NCBI GenBank assembly: GCA_947259925.1
Contig: CAMYOG010000016.1
Location: forward strand, 1 to 59,340
Length of the DNA: 59,340 nucleotides
Source of the DNA: Thermoanaerobaculia bacterium
GTDB lineage: Bacteria; Acidobacteriota; Thermoanaerobaculia; Multivoradales; JAHEKO01
Direction of reading: 5' to 3'
Shown here: positions 33,992-45,083 of the stretch, in pieces
Numbering within the stretch: position 1 is the first letter of the stretch
How the letters are laid out: each line of letters opens with the position of its first letter
Position numbers and translations under genes: made by a program
The notes under the pieces: generated by a model
The model's input: the letters and a program-made list of their open reading frames with translations, nothing else
Told to the model about the DNA's origin: nothing
The model's database searches: none

Positions 33992-35515
33992 CTGTCGAAG
34001 AATCCCAGAATTCTCCTTGTCGACAACGACGAGAACGACCGCGCGCTCGCGGCGATGGTCATCTCGAAGGATTTCCCCGGTGCCCGGATCCGGGAGATCG
34101 AAGACGCGGGCTCATTTGCCCGTGCCCTCGCCAAGGACAATCTGGACCTCGTCCTGACCGAGCAGAAGCTCGACTGGTCGGACGGCCTGACCGTGCTGCG
34201 CACGGTCCGCGAGAGCCGACCGAACGTGCCGGTGATCATGCTCACCTCGGTGCGCGACGAGGAGTTGGTGGTCGAGGCGATGAAGGCCGGGCTGGCGGAC
34301 TGTGTGTTCAAGTCGTCGAAGGCGTACGTCCGGCTGGCCGAAGCGGTCGCCGAGGTGCTCGACCGCGCGGCAACCGAGCAGCTGGTGGCGCGCAGCGAGC
34401 CCTGGCTCCAGACCCTGCTCGATCGCGCCGGGGTCGGCGTCTTCCGCTCGACCCCCGACGAGCGTCTGATCGAGGCGAATCCCGCTCTCCTGCGGCTCCT
34501 CGGCGTGAGCTCGGTCGCCGAGGCGCTCGAGGTGCAGGTGCCGATCTACTCGTTCCGTGACGACGGCCAGAGCGACCGGATCACCAAGGTCAGCCCGGGA
34601 GGCGAGGTCCAGTCGCGGGCGATCGAGCTCGAGCGACCCGACGGTGCGAAGGTCTGGCTCAGCCTGACCGAGGTTCTGCTGCTCGATCTGGACGGTGAGA
34701 TCGTCGTCGACGCCCTGGTCCAGGACATCAGCCACCTCAAGGAGATCGAGGCGCAGACGACCCGGCGGCTGGAAGAGCTCGAGCGCGCCAATGCCGATCT
34801 GACCGAGTTCGCCTCGGTTGCCGCCCACGAGCTGCGCGAGCCGTTGCGGATGGTGGAGAAGTACGCCGAGCTGCTCAAGCAGGACACCGAGGGCAAGCTC
34901 GGCGTCGAGGCGGTCAAGTCGCTCGGCTTCGTGCGCGACGGCGCCCGGCGGCTGAGCGCGCTGCTCGAGGATCTACTCTCCTTCTCGCGGATCACCGGAG
35001 GCTGGCAGACCTACAGTGCCTGCGACTGCAACGCACTCGTCGACGACACCCTGCGACAGTTCGAAGATGAGATCGCGACGAGCGGCGCCGAGATCCGACG
35101 CGAGCGTCTGCCGACGATCATCGCCGATCCGACCCAGATGGCACAGGTCTTCCAGAACCTGGTCGGCAATGCGCTCAAGTTCCGCAGCAAGGAGCCGCCG
35201 AGGATCCGAATCTCGGTTCTGCGGGGCAGGAACGACTGGGTCTTCTCCATCAAAGACAACGGCGTCGGCATCGAAGCCGACGATCTCGAGAGCGTGTTCA
35301 CGATCTTCCGCCGCCTCCATCCGGAGTACACCGGAACCGGTATCGGTCTCGCGATCTGCAGGCGCGTGATCGAGCGTCACGGGGGGCGGATCTGGGTAGA
35401 ATCGGTGCCCGGCAAAGGCTCGACGTTTTCGTTTACGATTCCGCTTCGTCAGTCGCAGGAAACGGATCGACCGAGTCTCGCCGCCGCCGAGTCGACCCAG
35501 GAGAAAATCGGTTGA
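33992..35515 (+). CDS. Hybrid histidine kinase with glutamate-substituted receiver (REC-PAS-HisKA-HATPase)
   Basis: The coding frame reads through a receiver domain from NPRILLVDNDENDRALAAM, but no ATG or GTG precedes it before an in-frame TGA; the candidate start is a CTG at 33992 with GGGAGGA nine bases upstream. The later ATG (34055) would delete the first receiver strand. In the receiver, DLVLTEQKLDW puts Glu57 where the phosphorylated Asp should be, while Thr and Lys (MLTS, DCVFKSSK) remain. A PAS domain, the HisKA motif (His279 in VAAHELREPLRM) and an HATPase (VGNALKF, DNGVGIE, GTGIGLAICRRVIERHGG) follow. Cytoplasmic. Its stop overlaps the following gene by TTGA, so it probably signals to that c-di-GMP enzyme. 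Confidence 0.8.
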   Translation: MSKNPRILLVDNDENDRALAAMVISKDFPGARIREIEDAGSFARALAKDNLDLVLTEQKLDWSDGLTVLRTVRESRPNVPVIMLTSVRDEELVVEAMKAGLADCVFKSSKAYVRLAEAVAEVLDRAATEQLVARSEPWLQTLLDRAGVGVFRSTPDERLIEANPALLRLLGVSSVAEALEVQVPIYSFRDDGQSDRITKVSPGGEVQSRAIELERPDGAKVWLSLTEVLLLDLDGEIVVDALVQDISHLKEIEAQTTRRLEELERANADLTEFASVAAHELREPLRMVEKYAELLKQDTEGKLGVEAVKSLGFVRDGARRLSALLEDLLSFSRITGGWQTYSACDCNALVDDTLRQFEDEIATSGAEIRRERLPTIIADPTQMAQVFQNLVGNALKFRSKEPPRIRISVLRGRNDWVFSIKDNGVGIEADDLESVFTIFRRLHPEYTGTGIGLAICRRVIERHGGRIWVESVPGKGSTFSFTIPLRQSQETDRPSLAAAESTQEKIG

Positions 35516-37602
35516 ATGCCGCGCCCATCAAGGTACTGCTCATCGAGGACAATCCCGGCGATGCACACCTGGTCGAGCGCTACCTGAGTGGCGAGTCGCA
35601 GACCGAGATCCAGCTCGAGCACGCCAACCGCGTGGGGCTGGGGCTGGACACCCTGGCGCGCAAGCCGGTCGACCTGGTGCTGCTCGATTTGAACCTCCCG
35701 GACAGCCGCGGCCTGGAGACCTTCGAGAAGGTCCATTCGAGCTTCCCGAGGGTCCCGAAGATCGTCATGACCGGCCAGGACGATCGCTCCCAGGCGGTCG
35801 AGGCGGTGCGCCAGGGCGCCCAGGACTACTTGGTGAAGGGGAAGGTCGACACCGAGCTCCTGGTGCGCTCGATCCGCTACGCGCTCGAGCGGAGTCGTTT
35901 CGACGAGCGGCTCCGCCAAAGCCAGCGGCGCTTCGAGCTGGCGGTTCGGGGAGCCAAGGATGGCATCTGGGACTGGGATCTCGAGAAGGACGAGATCTAC
36001 CTGTCGCCCCGCTGGAAGGAGATCCTCGGCTACGCCGACGACGAGGTCGGGAACCATCCGGACGACTGGCTCAACAAGGTGCATCCGGCAGACTTCGACG
36101 GCTTCAAACAGAAGCTCGCCGCCCATCTGGAGGGCGAGTCGGAGCACTTCGAGTGCGAGCATCGGATCCTCGGCCGCGACGGCGACTTCCGCTGGGTGTT
36201 GGTCCGGGGCGTGTCCTACTCCGGCGAGCACGGTGAGCGGATCGCCGGCTCGCTCACCGACATCCACAGCCGCAAGACCCACGAGCAGCAGCTTCAGCAC
36301 GATGCGATGCACGACCTGCTGACGAAGCTGCCCAACGCCGCCCTTCTGCTCGATAGACTGAGCGTCGCCCTCGCCCAGGTGCGACGGCGTGAGGACTACA
36401 AGTTCGCGGTCTTGTTCTTCGATCTCGATCGGTTCAAGAGCGTCAACGACTCGCTCGGCCACGCGATGGGCGACCGGCTGTTGGTGACCGTCGCGCGTCG
36501 CCTCCGGGCGCTGCTCCGTCCCGGGGATACGGTGGCGCGGCTGGGCGGCGACGAGTTCGCGATTCTCGCCAACGGCATCCAGGACCCGAGCGACGCGACC
36601 CGGATCGCGGACCGGATTCACGATGAGCTGCGCCGGCCGATCCAGTTGAATGGTCGTGAGGTGACGACCAGCGCCAGCGTCGGCATCACCCTCAGCTCCG
36701 ACGGTTATCGCCGTCCCAAGGACATGCTGCGCGACGCCGATACCGCGATGTACCGGGCCAAGTCACTCGGTCGCTCCCGCTACGCCCTGTTCGACGAGGA
36801 GATGCACCACCACGCCGAGGAGCTGTTGCGGCTCGAGTCCGACCTGCGGGAGGCGGTGCGAGCCGATCAGTTCGAGATCCACTATCAGCCGGTCGTCACC
36901 GTGCGCACCGGCGAGGTGGAGGGGCTCGAAGCGCTCTTGCGCTGGCGCCATCCGCAGCGAGGCCTCTTGATGCCCGAGAACTTCCTGGACGTCGCCGAGG
37001 AGAGCGGTGAGATCGTGCAGATCGGTTGGCGAGTGCTCCGAGAGGCGTGCCGCCAGATGGCGAGTTGGCACCAGCAGCTGCCGTTCACCGAGCTGCTGGC
37101 GATCAGCGTCAACATCTCGGATCGACAGCTGATCAGCATTGATTTCGTCGACCGGGTCGAGAGCGCCCTGGAGAAGACCGGCATTCACCCGAACAAGCTG
37201 CGCCTCGAGATTCACGAGCGCCTTCTGTTCGAGGACCCGGACGTGACGCTCGGCAAGCTCGCACAGCTGAGCGAGGTGGGGGTCCAGCTGCACTTCGACG
37301 ACTTCGGCACCAGCGTCTCCTCCCTGAAGCGCCTGCTGCGGCTGCCGTCGAGCACCATCAAGGTCGACCGCCACTACATCGCGGCACTGACCAACTCGGA
37401 TGAGGACCTCGAGATCGTGCGCACCCTGGTCGGCGTGGCGCAGAATCTCGGCATGCAGGTGATCGCCGAGGGGGTCGAGACCAAGGAGCAGCTCGAAGCG
37501 GTCCGCGACCTCGGGTGCGAGTGCGCCCAGGGTTTCTACTTCTCGCGGCCGCTGCCGGCCGCGGAAGCCCGCGAGCTGCTGCTTCGCCGACCGCGCTGGT
37601 AG
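35512..37602 (+). CDS. REC-PAS-GGDEF-EAL cyclic-di-GMP enzyme
   Basis: The 696-residue protein has a true receiver (D59 in LVLLDLNLPDS), a PAS domain (~135-255), a GGDEF domain with intact GGDEF 345-349 and I-site RPGD (336-339, five residues upstream), and an EAL domain starting EALLRW (473-478). EAL residues seen include LEIHE (for LEITE), HFDDFGTS (for DDFGTG), IKVDR and EGVETKEQ. It can probably both make and degrade c-di-GMP, controlled by phosphorylation of D59. The start is TTG at 35512, with AGGAG eight bases upstream, overlapping the kinase stop. Partner kinase is the upstream gene. Product turnover should affect adhesion or exopolysaccharide. Confidence 0.92.
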   Translation: MNAAPIKVLLIEDNPGDAHLVERYLSGESQTEIQLEHANRVGLGLDTLARKPVDLVLLDLNLPDSRGLETFEKVHSSFPRVPKIVMTGQDDRSQAVEAVRQGAQDYLVKGKVDTELLVRSIRYALERSRFDERLRQSQRRFELAVRGAKDGIWDWDLEKDEIYLSPRWKEILGYADDEVGNHPDDWLNKVHPADFDGFKQKLAAHLEGESEHFECEHRILGRDGDFRWVLVRGVSYSGEHGERIAGSLTDIHSRKTHEQQLQHDAMHDLLTKLPNAALLLDRLSVALAQVRRREDYKFAVLFFDLDRFKSVNDSLGHAMGDRLLVTVARRLRALLRPGDTVARLGGDEFAILANGIQDPSDATRIADRIHDELRRPIQLNGREVTTSASVGITLSSDGYRRPKDMLRDADTAMYRAKSLGRSRYALFDEEMHHHAEELLRLESDLREAVRADQFEIHYQPVVTVRTGEVEGLEALLRWRHPQRGLLMPENFLDVAEESGEIVQIGWRVLREACRQMASWHQQLPFTELLAISVNISDRQLISIDFVDRVESALEKTGIHPNKLRLEIHERLLFEDPDVTLGKLAQLSEVGVQLHFDDFGTSVSSLKRLLRLPSSTIKVDRHYIAALTNSDEDLEIVRTLVGVAQNLGMQVIAEGVETKEQLEAVRDLGCECAQGFYFSRPLPAAEARELLLRRPRW

Positions 37603-37604
37603 GC

Positions 37605-37634
37605 AAAAAGAAGGCCCCGCCGAGTGGCGGGGCC
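37605..37634 (-). terminator. Intrinsic terminator of hsp20 (minus strand)
   Basis: Perfect 9-bp stem GGCCCCGCC (37613-37621), loop GAGT, GGCGGGGCC (37626-37634). Read on the minus strand it ends with TTCTTTTT. It also lies two bases after the stop of the convergent GGDEF-EAL gene and may stop both transcripts. Confidence 0.75.
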
Positions 37635-37661
37635 GCGACCAGAACCGCGCCGATTGGCGGG

Positions 37662-38123
37662 TTAGTTGATCTTGATCTGGCGGGGCTTGGTCTCCTCGGC
37701 CTTGGGCACCGAGATGGTCAGCAGGCCGTTGTCGAACTTGGCCGAGACCTTCTCCGAGTTGACCGTCCCCGGCAGGGTGAAGGAGCGCGAGAAGCTGCCG
37801 TACGTGCGCTCGACGCGATGGTAGCTGTTCTTGTTCTCCTCCTCGTCCCACTGCCGCTCGCCGCTCAGGGTCAGGACCTTGTCCTCGACCGTGATCGTGA
37901 CGTCGTCCTTGCCGAGCCCCGGGAGCTCCGCCGTGAACTCGAACGTGTCATCGGTCTCGCGGATGTCGACGGCGGGCATCCAGCCGCTGGCCTGTAGAGC
38001 CTCGCGCGAGAGGGTCCCGAACGGACGGAAGACGTCGTCGCTGAACAGCTGATCCAGATTGCGGAACAGCGGCTCACCGAGCAGGGTGGTGCGGGGGAAA
38101 CGGGCGAGTGCATTGCGCTTCAT
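37662..38123 (-). CDS. Small heat shock protein (Hsp20/alpha-crystallin family)
   Basis: The 153-residue product has an alpha-crystallin domain at about residues 50-140: PAVDIRETDDTFEFTAELPG, TVEDKVLTLSGERQW, then GSFSRSFTLPGTV and the end strand KFDNGLLTISVPKAEE. These ATP-independent chaperones form oligomers that hold unfolding proteins. It is followed by its own terminator and preceded by two palindromic operators (38180-38253). An AGGAGGAA ribosome site precedes the ATG. Confidence 0.95.
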   Translation of the reverse strand: MKRNALARFPRTTLLGEPLFRNLDQLFSDDVFRPFGTLSREALQASGWMPAVDIRETDDTFEFTAELPGLGKDDVTITVEDKVLTLSGERQWDEEENKNSYHRVERTYGSFSRSFTLPGTVNSEKVSAKFDNGLLTISVPKAEETKPRQIKIN

Positions 38124-38179
38124 TAGAGTTCCTCCTCTTTTCCAGATCCGTGCGACGCTCAGACGTCGCCGTGGTTTCT

Positions 38180-38253
38180 ATTAGTGTCCAACACTAAGAT
38201 GTTGGCCGGTATTTCCATGATCTCTATGAATCTTAGTGCTGAGCAGTAAGATT
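38180..38253. promoter_or_regulatory. Two inverted-repeat operators upstream of hsp20
   Basis: ATTAGTG-TCCAA-CACTAAG (38180-38198) and AATCTTAGTG-CTGAG-CAGTAAGATT (38229-38253) share the pattern CTTAGTG-N5-CACTAAG. Their centres are 52 bp apart, five helical turns. A matching half-site, AATCTTAGTC, stands at 42011-42020 upstream of the dnaJ-clpB operon. The arms resemble but do not equal the HspR HAIR element (CTTGAGT-N7-ACTCAAG) or CIRCE (TTAGCACTC-N9-GAGTGCTAA). Confidence 0.55.
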
Positions 38254-38330
38254 ATCGAGAAAGCAAGGAAATCAAGCCCCTGACGGGCGGTCTTCGCCTG
38301 CCCGCAGAGCCAGAAGAACTCGACTTGCCG

Positions 38331-40964
<2,634 letters not shown>

Positions 40965-40974
40965 CTGCTTCCCA

Positions 40975-41961
40975 TCAACGCCTCGGATCGAACTCCGAGG
41001 TCTCCTTGAGTTGTTCGAAGAGCTCCCTCTGGCGGTCGGTCAGGTCGTCGGGGACCATGATCCGAATCTCCGCCAGGAGGTCGCCGAAGTTGCCGCTGCC
41101 GGCCGGGAATCCCTTGCCGCGCAGCCGGATCTTGCGCCCCGACGAAGAGCCGGCCGGAATCTTGAGCGTGACGTTGCCGTCCAGGGTCGCGAGCGTCGCC
41201 TGGCCGCCGAGGGCGGCTTCCCACGGCGTGATCGGAAGGATCGTCTGGAGGTCCGCACCGTCGAGCTGGAAGCTCGGGTGGGGGAGGAGGTCGACGGTCA
41301 GGTAGAGGTCGCCGCGACGCTTGCCGCTCTTGCCTCCCTGGCCGGCCAGGCGGATCTTCTGTCCGGGCCGGATCCCCTTGGGGATCGTCACCCGGAGCGT
41401 GCGCCGCTTGCCGGTCTCCGGATCGCTGAGCTGGATCTCACGCTTGCCGCCCCGTCCGGCCTCCTCGAGTGACAGGACGATCTTGGCTTCGTGGTCGAGG
41501 CCGACCTCGCGTGCCGAGGTGCTGGCCGTCTGCCAGCCCGGGCCGCCGCCCATGCCGCCGAACAGGGTCTCGAAGAACGAGCTGAACGGGCTGCCGGCGC
41601 CGCCGCCGAACTCGATCCGGGTCCCCTGGCCGCCGAACCCGGGGCCGCCGCCAAAGCCGCCGGCGCCGCCGCCGAAGCCGAACTGGGAAAAGATCTCCTC
41701 GAAGCCCTGGGGTGGCGCGCCGGTCCGCTGCGCCTGCTTCCAGGCCGAGCCGAACTGGTCGTACCGGGCCCGCTTGTCGGGGTCCTTCAGGACCTCGTAG
41801 GCCTCGTTGATGTCCTTGAACTTCTGCTCGGCTTCCGGGGTCTGGTTGATGTCGGGATGGAACTTGCGGGCGAGCTTGCGATACGCCTTCTGGACCTCGT
41901 CCTGCGAGGCCTTCCTGGGAAGGTCCAGAATCCCGTAGTAGTCCCTGTAGTCCAACGACAT
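40975..41961 (-). CDS. DnaJ-type co-chaperone (CbpA-like, no zinc finger)
   Basis: The 328-residue product has a J domain ([20 protein letters not shown] with HPD in [14 protein letters not shown]), a glycine/phenylalanine-rich linker ([20 protein letters not shown]) and the C-terminal substrate-binding domains ([40 protein letters not shown]). The CxxCxGxG zinc region of DnaJ proper is absent, so it is a CbpA/class-B type. It stimulates a DnaK ATPase. First gene of a two-gene operon with clpB; a heat-shock half-site at 42011-42020 stands ~50 bases before its start. Confidence 0.92.
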   Translation of the reverse strand: MSLDYRDYYGILDLPRKASQDEVQKAYRKLARKFHPDINQTPEAEQKFKDINEAYEVLKDPDKRARYDQFGSAWKQAQRTGAPPQGFEEIFSQFGFGGGAGGFGGGPGFGGQGTRIEFGGGAGSPFSSFFETLFGGMGGGPGWQTASTSAREVGLDHEAKIVLSLEEAGRGGKREIQLSDPETGKRRTLRVTIPKGIRPGQKIRLAGQGGKSGKRRGDLYLTVDLLPHPSFQLDGADLQTILPITPWEAALGGQATLATLDGNVTLKIPAGSSSGRKIRLRGKGFPAGSGNFGDLLAEIRIMVPDDLTDRQRELFEQLKETSEFDPRR

Positions 41962-42078
41962 TCTCCTCGTGTCCGGGCCGGGCGGCTCGGTGGTCTTGGC
42001 CTATACTGAAAATCTTAGTCTTCAGGCCTCACATCTTGACAACGCGATTCTACAGCGGATCATTCCAGCCCCGTAATC

Positions 42079-42214
42079 GGGGAACACAATACTCATTCCC
42101 ACGGCGCAGAGACCGCATCGCGCGGCCCGATCCGGAGATCAGGAGCTACGAACTGGGCGAGCAGGGGGACACAATACTCATTTCTGCGGTGCGGAGATGA
42201 GTATTGTGTCCCCC
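42079..42214. repeat. Palindromic repeat element(s) with GGGGACACAATACTCAT motif
   Basis: GGGGGACACAATACTCAT (42164-42181) and its exact complement ATGAGTATTGTGTCCCCC (42197-42214) form an 18-bp stem with a 15-base loop. A third, near-identical copy of the arm (GGGGAACACAATACTCAT) stands at 42079-42096 without its partner. The segment lies between the dnaJ promoter and a lipoprotein gene. It looks like a REP/MITE-type repeat of the sort mobilised by REP-associated tyrosine transposases; no transposase is present here. Confidence 0.65.
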
Positions 42215-42245
42215 CCTGCTACGTGTCCCCCTTCTGGCGCTACGG

Positions 42246-42815
42246 CTAGCCGTCGCCGGACGCCGAGGCCAGGTGCTCGCGGACGGTCGACTCGAGCCGG
42301 GTCATGCCCGACTTGAGCCCGTACTGGAGCGCCTCCTCGGCGCTCGCGCCTTCGACGTGGTAGGCGGAGAGGGCGAGCAGAGCGCCCACCCGGTTGCCAC
42401 TGCCGCAGTGGAGCAGTACCGGCTGCTCCGAGGTCTCGAGGAGGCGGCTCAGCTCGCGCGCGTTCTCCTCGGTGATCCCTTCGGCGCCGTTGATCGGCAT
42501 GTGGACGTATTCCATACCCAGCTGCGCGACCTGGGCCTCCTCATCGTCGGCTCCGCGCTCGCCGGGCATCCGTAGGTTGATGACGGTCCGGAAGCCCGCC
42601 TCGGCCGCTTGCGCGAGCTGGCCGGCGGTCGGCTGCCCACCGCTCAGCACTCCGTCTTTGGGCTGCCGGGGATTCGGCAGGAGGTCGTTCCAGTCGACCT
42701 GCGCTTCGGCCGGCGGCGGCGGTGCTGGCTCGGCCTGGTGCGGCGCGTGGGTATCCGCGTGCTGGCAGCCGGCGAGCAGTAGGACGGAGAACGCGGCGGT
42801 GATGAAGCGTTTCAC
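42246..42815 (-). CDS. Lipoprotein phosphatase, DUF442 / tyrosine-phosphatase-like
   Basis: The 189-residue protein starts at GTG 42815, directly giving a lipoprotein signal: KRFITAAFSVLLLAGC. A Pro/Ala-rich tether follows. The domain at ~45-170 resembles DUF442 (beta-lactamase-hydrolase-like) and dual-specificity phosphatases: VLSGGQPTAGQLAQAAEAGF, TVINLRMPGERGADDEEAQ and the Cys loop VLLHCGSGNRVGALLAL (C-x4-R, a compact variant of C-x5-R). It may dephosphorylate envelope proteins or lipids, or be a sulfide-metabolism relative. Probably membrane-anchored in the periplasm. Confidence 0.75.
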   Translation of the reverse strand: MKRFITAAFSVLLLAGCQHADTHAPHQAEPAPPPPAEAQVDWNDLLPNPRQPKDGVLSGGQPTAGQLAQAAEAGFRTVINLRMPGERGADDEEAQVAQLGMEYVHMPINGAEGITEENARELSRLLETSEQPVLLHCGSGNRVGALLALSAYHVEGASAEEALQYGLKSGMTRLESTVREHLASASGDG

Positions 42816-42868
42816 GAGGCGGAGTATAGCGAGCCTCGAGCGCCGTGAGCACGGCGGAGATCGCGGCC

Positions 42869-43093
42869 TCAGGCAGAGGGAGCGAGCCGCTTCTCGAGCT
42901 CTTCGAAGCGGTCCATGTAGCGGGCCACGAGGAACCACCTCATGCGGGCCCCGCGAACCAGGACCAGGCCCCGATCCAGAGAGTGAACGCCGCGGATCGC
43001 CCCGAGCTCGCCGTCGAGGAGTCTCTAACCGGCTGCATAGTGGATGACCTTCTGCGCCCGCCGCACGTCGGTCGCCGTCGTGAACTGGCCGTC
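42869..43093 (-). pseudogene. Small conserved-looking gene interrupted by an amber codon
   Basis: On the minus strand one frame reads QFTTATDVRRAQKVIHYAAG, then TAG (43027-43025), then RLLDGELGAIRGVHSLDRGL, VRGARMRWFLVARYMDRFEE and LEKRLAPSA before TGA. Both parts look protein-like, with a helical end, and belong to the same frame, but there is no ATG start and an in-frame stop also bounds the upstream side (43094-43096). I interpret it as a decayed gene. The shared frame of two good segments across the TAG argues against chance. Confidence 0.35.
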
Positions 43094-43129
43094 CTAGGCT
43101 ACCGTAGGGCTCGGATAGAGTGACCTGCC

Positions 43130-44017
43130 GTGAAGCCGGCCCTCTTCGATCAGGAGCTCGTCGTTGTCACCGGCAAGGGAGGTGTCGGAAAATCGGTCGT
43201 CGCCGCCGCTCTCGGTACGCTGCTCGCCGACGACAAGCGGGTTCTGGTGCTCGAGGTCGATCCGCGCGAGAACGTGCACCAGCTCTTCGGAGTGCCCCCT
43301 TCCGGGGGTGAGTTCGTCGAGCTCGGGCCGCGGCTCTTCTTGCAGAACCTCAAGCCGGGGCAAGTGATCGACCAGCTGGTCGAGGAGAAGCTCAAGTTCA
43401 AGCGCCTGGTGAAGCGGGTGCTGGAGAGTCCGATCTACCGGCACTTCGCCGAGAGCGCCCCTGGGCTCGAGGAAATGGCGGTTCTCGGCCACGCCCTGCG
43501 CGCGCTGCGAGGGGTGTCGCCGAAAGCCCCGCGGGTCGACGCCGTGGTGCTCGACGCCCCGGCCACCGGTCACGGGGTGTCGCTGCTGGCCGCGCCGCTG
43601 CTGGTGGGCGAGGTGATCCAGCACGGACCGATTGGCGGCCTCACGCGCCAGGTGTCCAAACTAGTGGCGGACGCCGGCCGGAGCGGAATCGTGGTGGTGA
43701 CGCTCGCCGAGGAGATGCCGGCGACCGAGGCGATCGAGCTGCGCGCGATGCTCGCCGCGCGGCTCGACCGGGCGCCGGATCTTCTGGTTGTCAACGGGCT
43801 CTACCCCCCGACGACGGGCGCACTCGGTGCTGACCGGGCGTCACGCCTCTGGGCCCGCCGGCGGCAGCTGAACGAGCGCGAGCTCGGGCGCCTCCGGCGC
43901 GAATGGCCCGAGCCGAGCGTCGAGCTGCCGCTGCTGCCGCTCGACCGAGGCGAGGAGCTGGTCGCAGAGCTGACTGCCGCACTGCGGCAACAACTGGTGG
44001 ACGGGAAGAGCGGATGA
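43130..44017 (+). CDS. ArsA/Get3-like ATPase (first of pair)
   Basis: A 295-residue ATPase of the ArsA/Get3 branch of deviant Walker proteins. The P-loop VVTGKGGVGKSVVAAAL has the signature Lys (K17), switch I is VLEVDPRENVHQLFG and switch II is VVLDAPATGHGVSLLAAP. Such dimeric ATPases handle tail-anchored membrane proteins (Get3) or drive arsenite efflux (ArsA); no ArsB or arsenic gene is nearby and the tail-anchored-protein role is more plausible. The GTG at 43130 is used. The gene's end overlaps the second ArsA by ATGA, which suggests equal-level production of the two. Confidence 0.88.
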   Translation: MKPALFDQELVVVTGKGGVGKSVVAAALGTLLADDKRVLVLEVDPRENVHQLFGVPPSGGEFVELGPRLFLQNLKPGQVIDQLVEEKLKFKRLVKRVLESPIYRHFAESAPGLEEMAVLGHALRALRGVSPKAPRVDAVVLDAPATGHGVSLLAAPLLVGEVIQHGPIGGLTRQVSKLVADAGRSGIVVVTLAEEMPATEAIELRAMLAARLDRAPDLLVVNGLYPPTTGALGADRASRLWARRRQLNERELGRLRREWPEPSVELPLLPLDRGEELVAELTAALRQQLVDGKSG

Positions 44018-45078
44018 GCCTCGACCGACTGCTCGCTCCGCTGGTGGTGGTGGTCGGTGGTGGGGGAGTCGGCAAGACGACGCTCGCTGCCGCCCTCGGG
44101 CTCCGCTCGGCGGAGGAGGGGGCCGACACGTTGGTGATGACCTTCGATCCTTCGCTGCGGCTCAAGGACACGCTTGGGGTGGGCGAAGAGGCGCGCGATC
44201 ACGAGGTGACGGTGGCGAGCGACACGCCCGGTCGCCTGGAAGCGAGCCTCCTCGACGCCGGCGCGACGTTCAACCGGCTGATCGAGCGCTACTCGCCCGA
44301 TCAGCAGGCGAAGGAGCGGATCCTCTCGAACCGTTACTACCATCATCTCTCGGGCGGGCTCTCCGGGATCCTCGAGTACATGGCGGTCGAGCGTCTGTTC
44401 GAGGTCTCGATCGCCGGCGACTACGGGCGAGTGATTCTCGACACGCCGCCGACGCGCGAGGCGCTCGACTTCCTCGAGGCTCCCGATCGGGTGATCGACT
44501 TCCTCGACAGCGGCGTGCTGAAGGTGGCACTCAAGGACTGGTTCACCGCCGAAGGGCGTCTCAAGCCCGCGGCCCGCTTCGGTGCCCTCGGCCGCCGCTT
44601 CGAGCGTCTCCTCGACGACCTGGTCGGTCTCGAGCTGCTGCGCGACATGGCCGAGTTCTTCCAGGCGTTCGGACCGCTGTACGCCGGGTTCAAGGACCGG
44701 GCCGACCGGGTGCGCTCGCTGCTTCAGTCTGATGAGACCCTGTTCGTCCTGGTGGCCGGGCCCGGGGAGGAGGAGGTTCCGGATCTGCTCTTCTTCGCCC
44801 GCCGGCTGGCCGAGAGCGGACATCGGGTCGGGCCGATCGTCGTCAATCGGGTCCATCCCAGGTTCGAGCGGCGCTCCGGGGGAGAGGTCGATGCCGCCGA
44901 CGGGGTCGAGCTGCTCGCCTGGCTGGGCGAGCGCGACCACGCCGGTCTCGCGGCCCTCCGCGAGCTGCTCAGCGCGGAGCAGCCGCTGGCGGCGCTGCCA
45001 CTCATGAGCGAGGCGCCGACCGATCTCGGCGGGCTCTCCGAGCTGGCGGAAGAGCTGGTCGGCCGCCTCCGATCCTGA
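44014..45078 (+). CDS. ArsA/Get3-like ATPase (second of pair), signature Lys replaced
   Basis: The 354-residue protein is a relative of the first ATPase, but the P-loop is VVVGGGGVGKTTLAAAL: the signature lysine of the deviant Walker A (K in KGGVGKT) is Gly. Switch regions are VMTFDPSLRLKDTLGV and VILDTPPTREALDFLEAP. The C-terminal half contains a helical insertion with aromatic residues (FFQAFGPLYAGFKDRADRV), where Get3 binds its cargo. The signature Lys contacts the partner subunit's nucleotide in dimers, so an asymmetric heterodimer with the upstream protein is inferred. Lies ~130 bases upstream of the PHA-type regulator on the same strand. Confidence 0.88.
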   Translation: MSLDRLLAPLVVVVGGGGVGKTTLAAALGLRSAEEGADTLVMTFDPSLRLKDTLGVGEEARDHEVTVASDTPGRLEASLLDAGATFNRLIERYSPDQQAKERILSNRYYHHLSGGLSGILEYMAVERLFEVSIAGDYGRVILDTPPTREALDFLEAPDRVIDFLDSGVLKVALKDWFTAEGRLKPAARFGALGRRFERLLDDLVGLELLRDMAEFFQAFGPLYAGFKDRADRVRSLLQSDETLFVLVAGPGEEEVPDLLFFARRLAESGHRVGPIVVNRVHPRFERRSGGEVDAADGVELLAWLGERDHAGLAALRELLSAEQPLAALPLMSEAPTDLGGLSELAEELVGRLRS

Positions 45079-45083
45079 GCCCG

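Noticed and set aside
43130..45078. Arsenic resistance operon
   Set aside because: ArsA-like ATPases are present but there is no ArsB, ArsC, ArsD or ArsR nearby.
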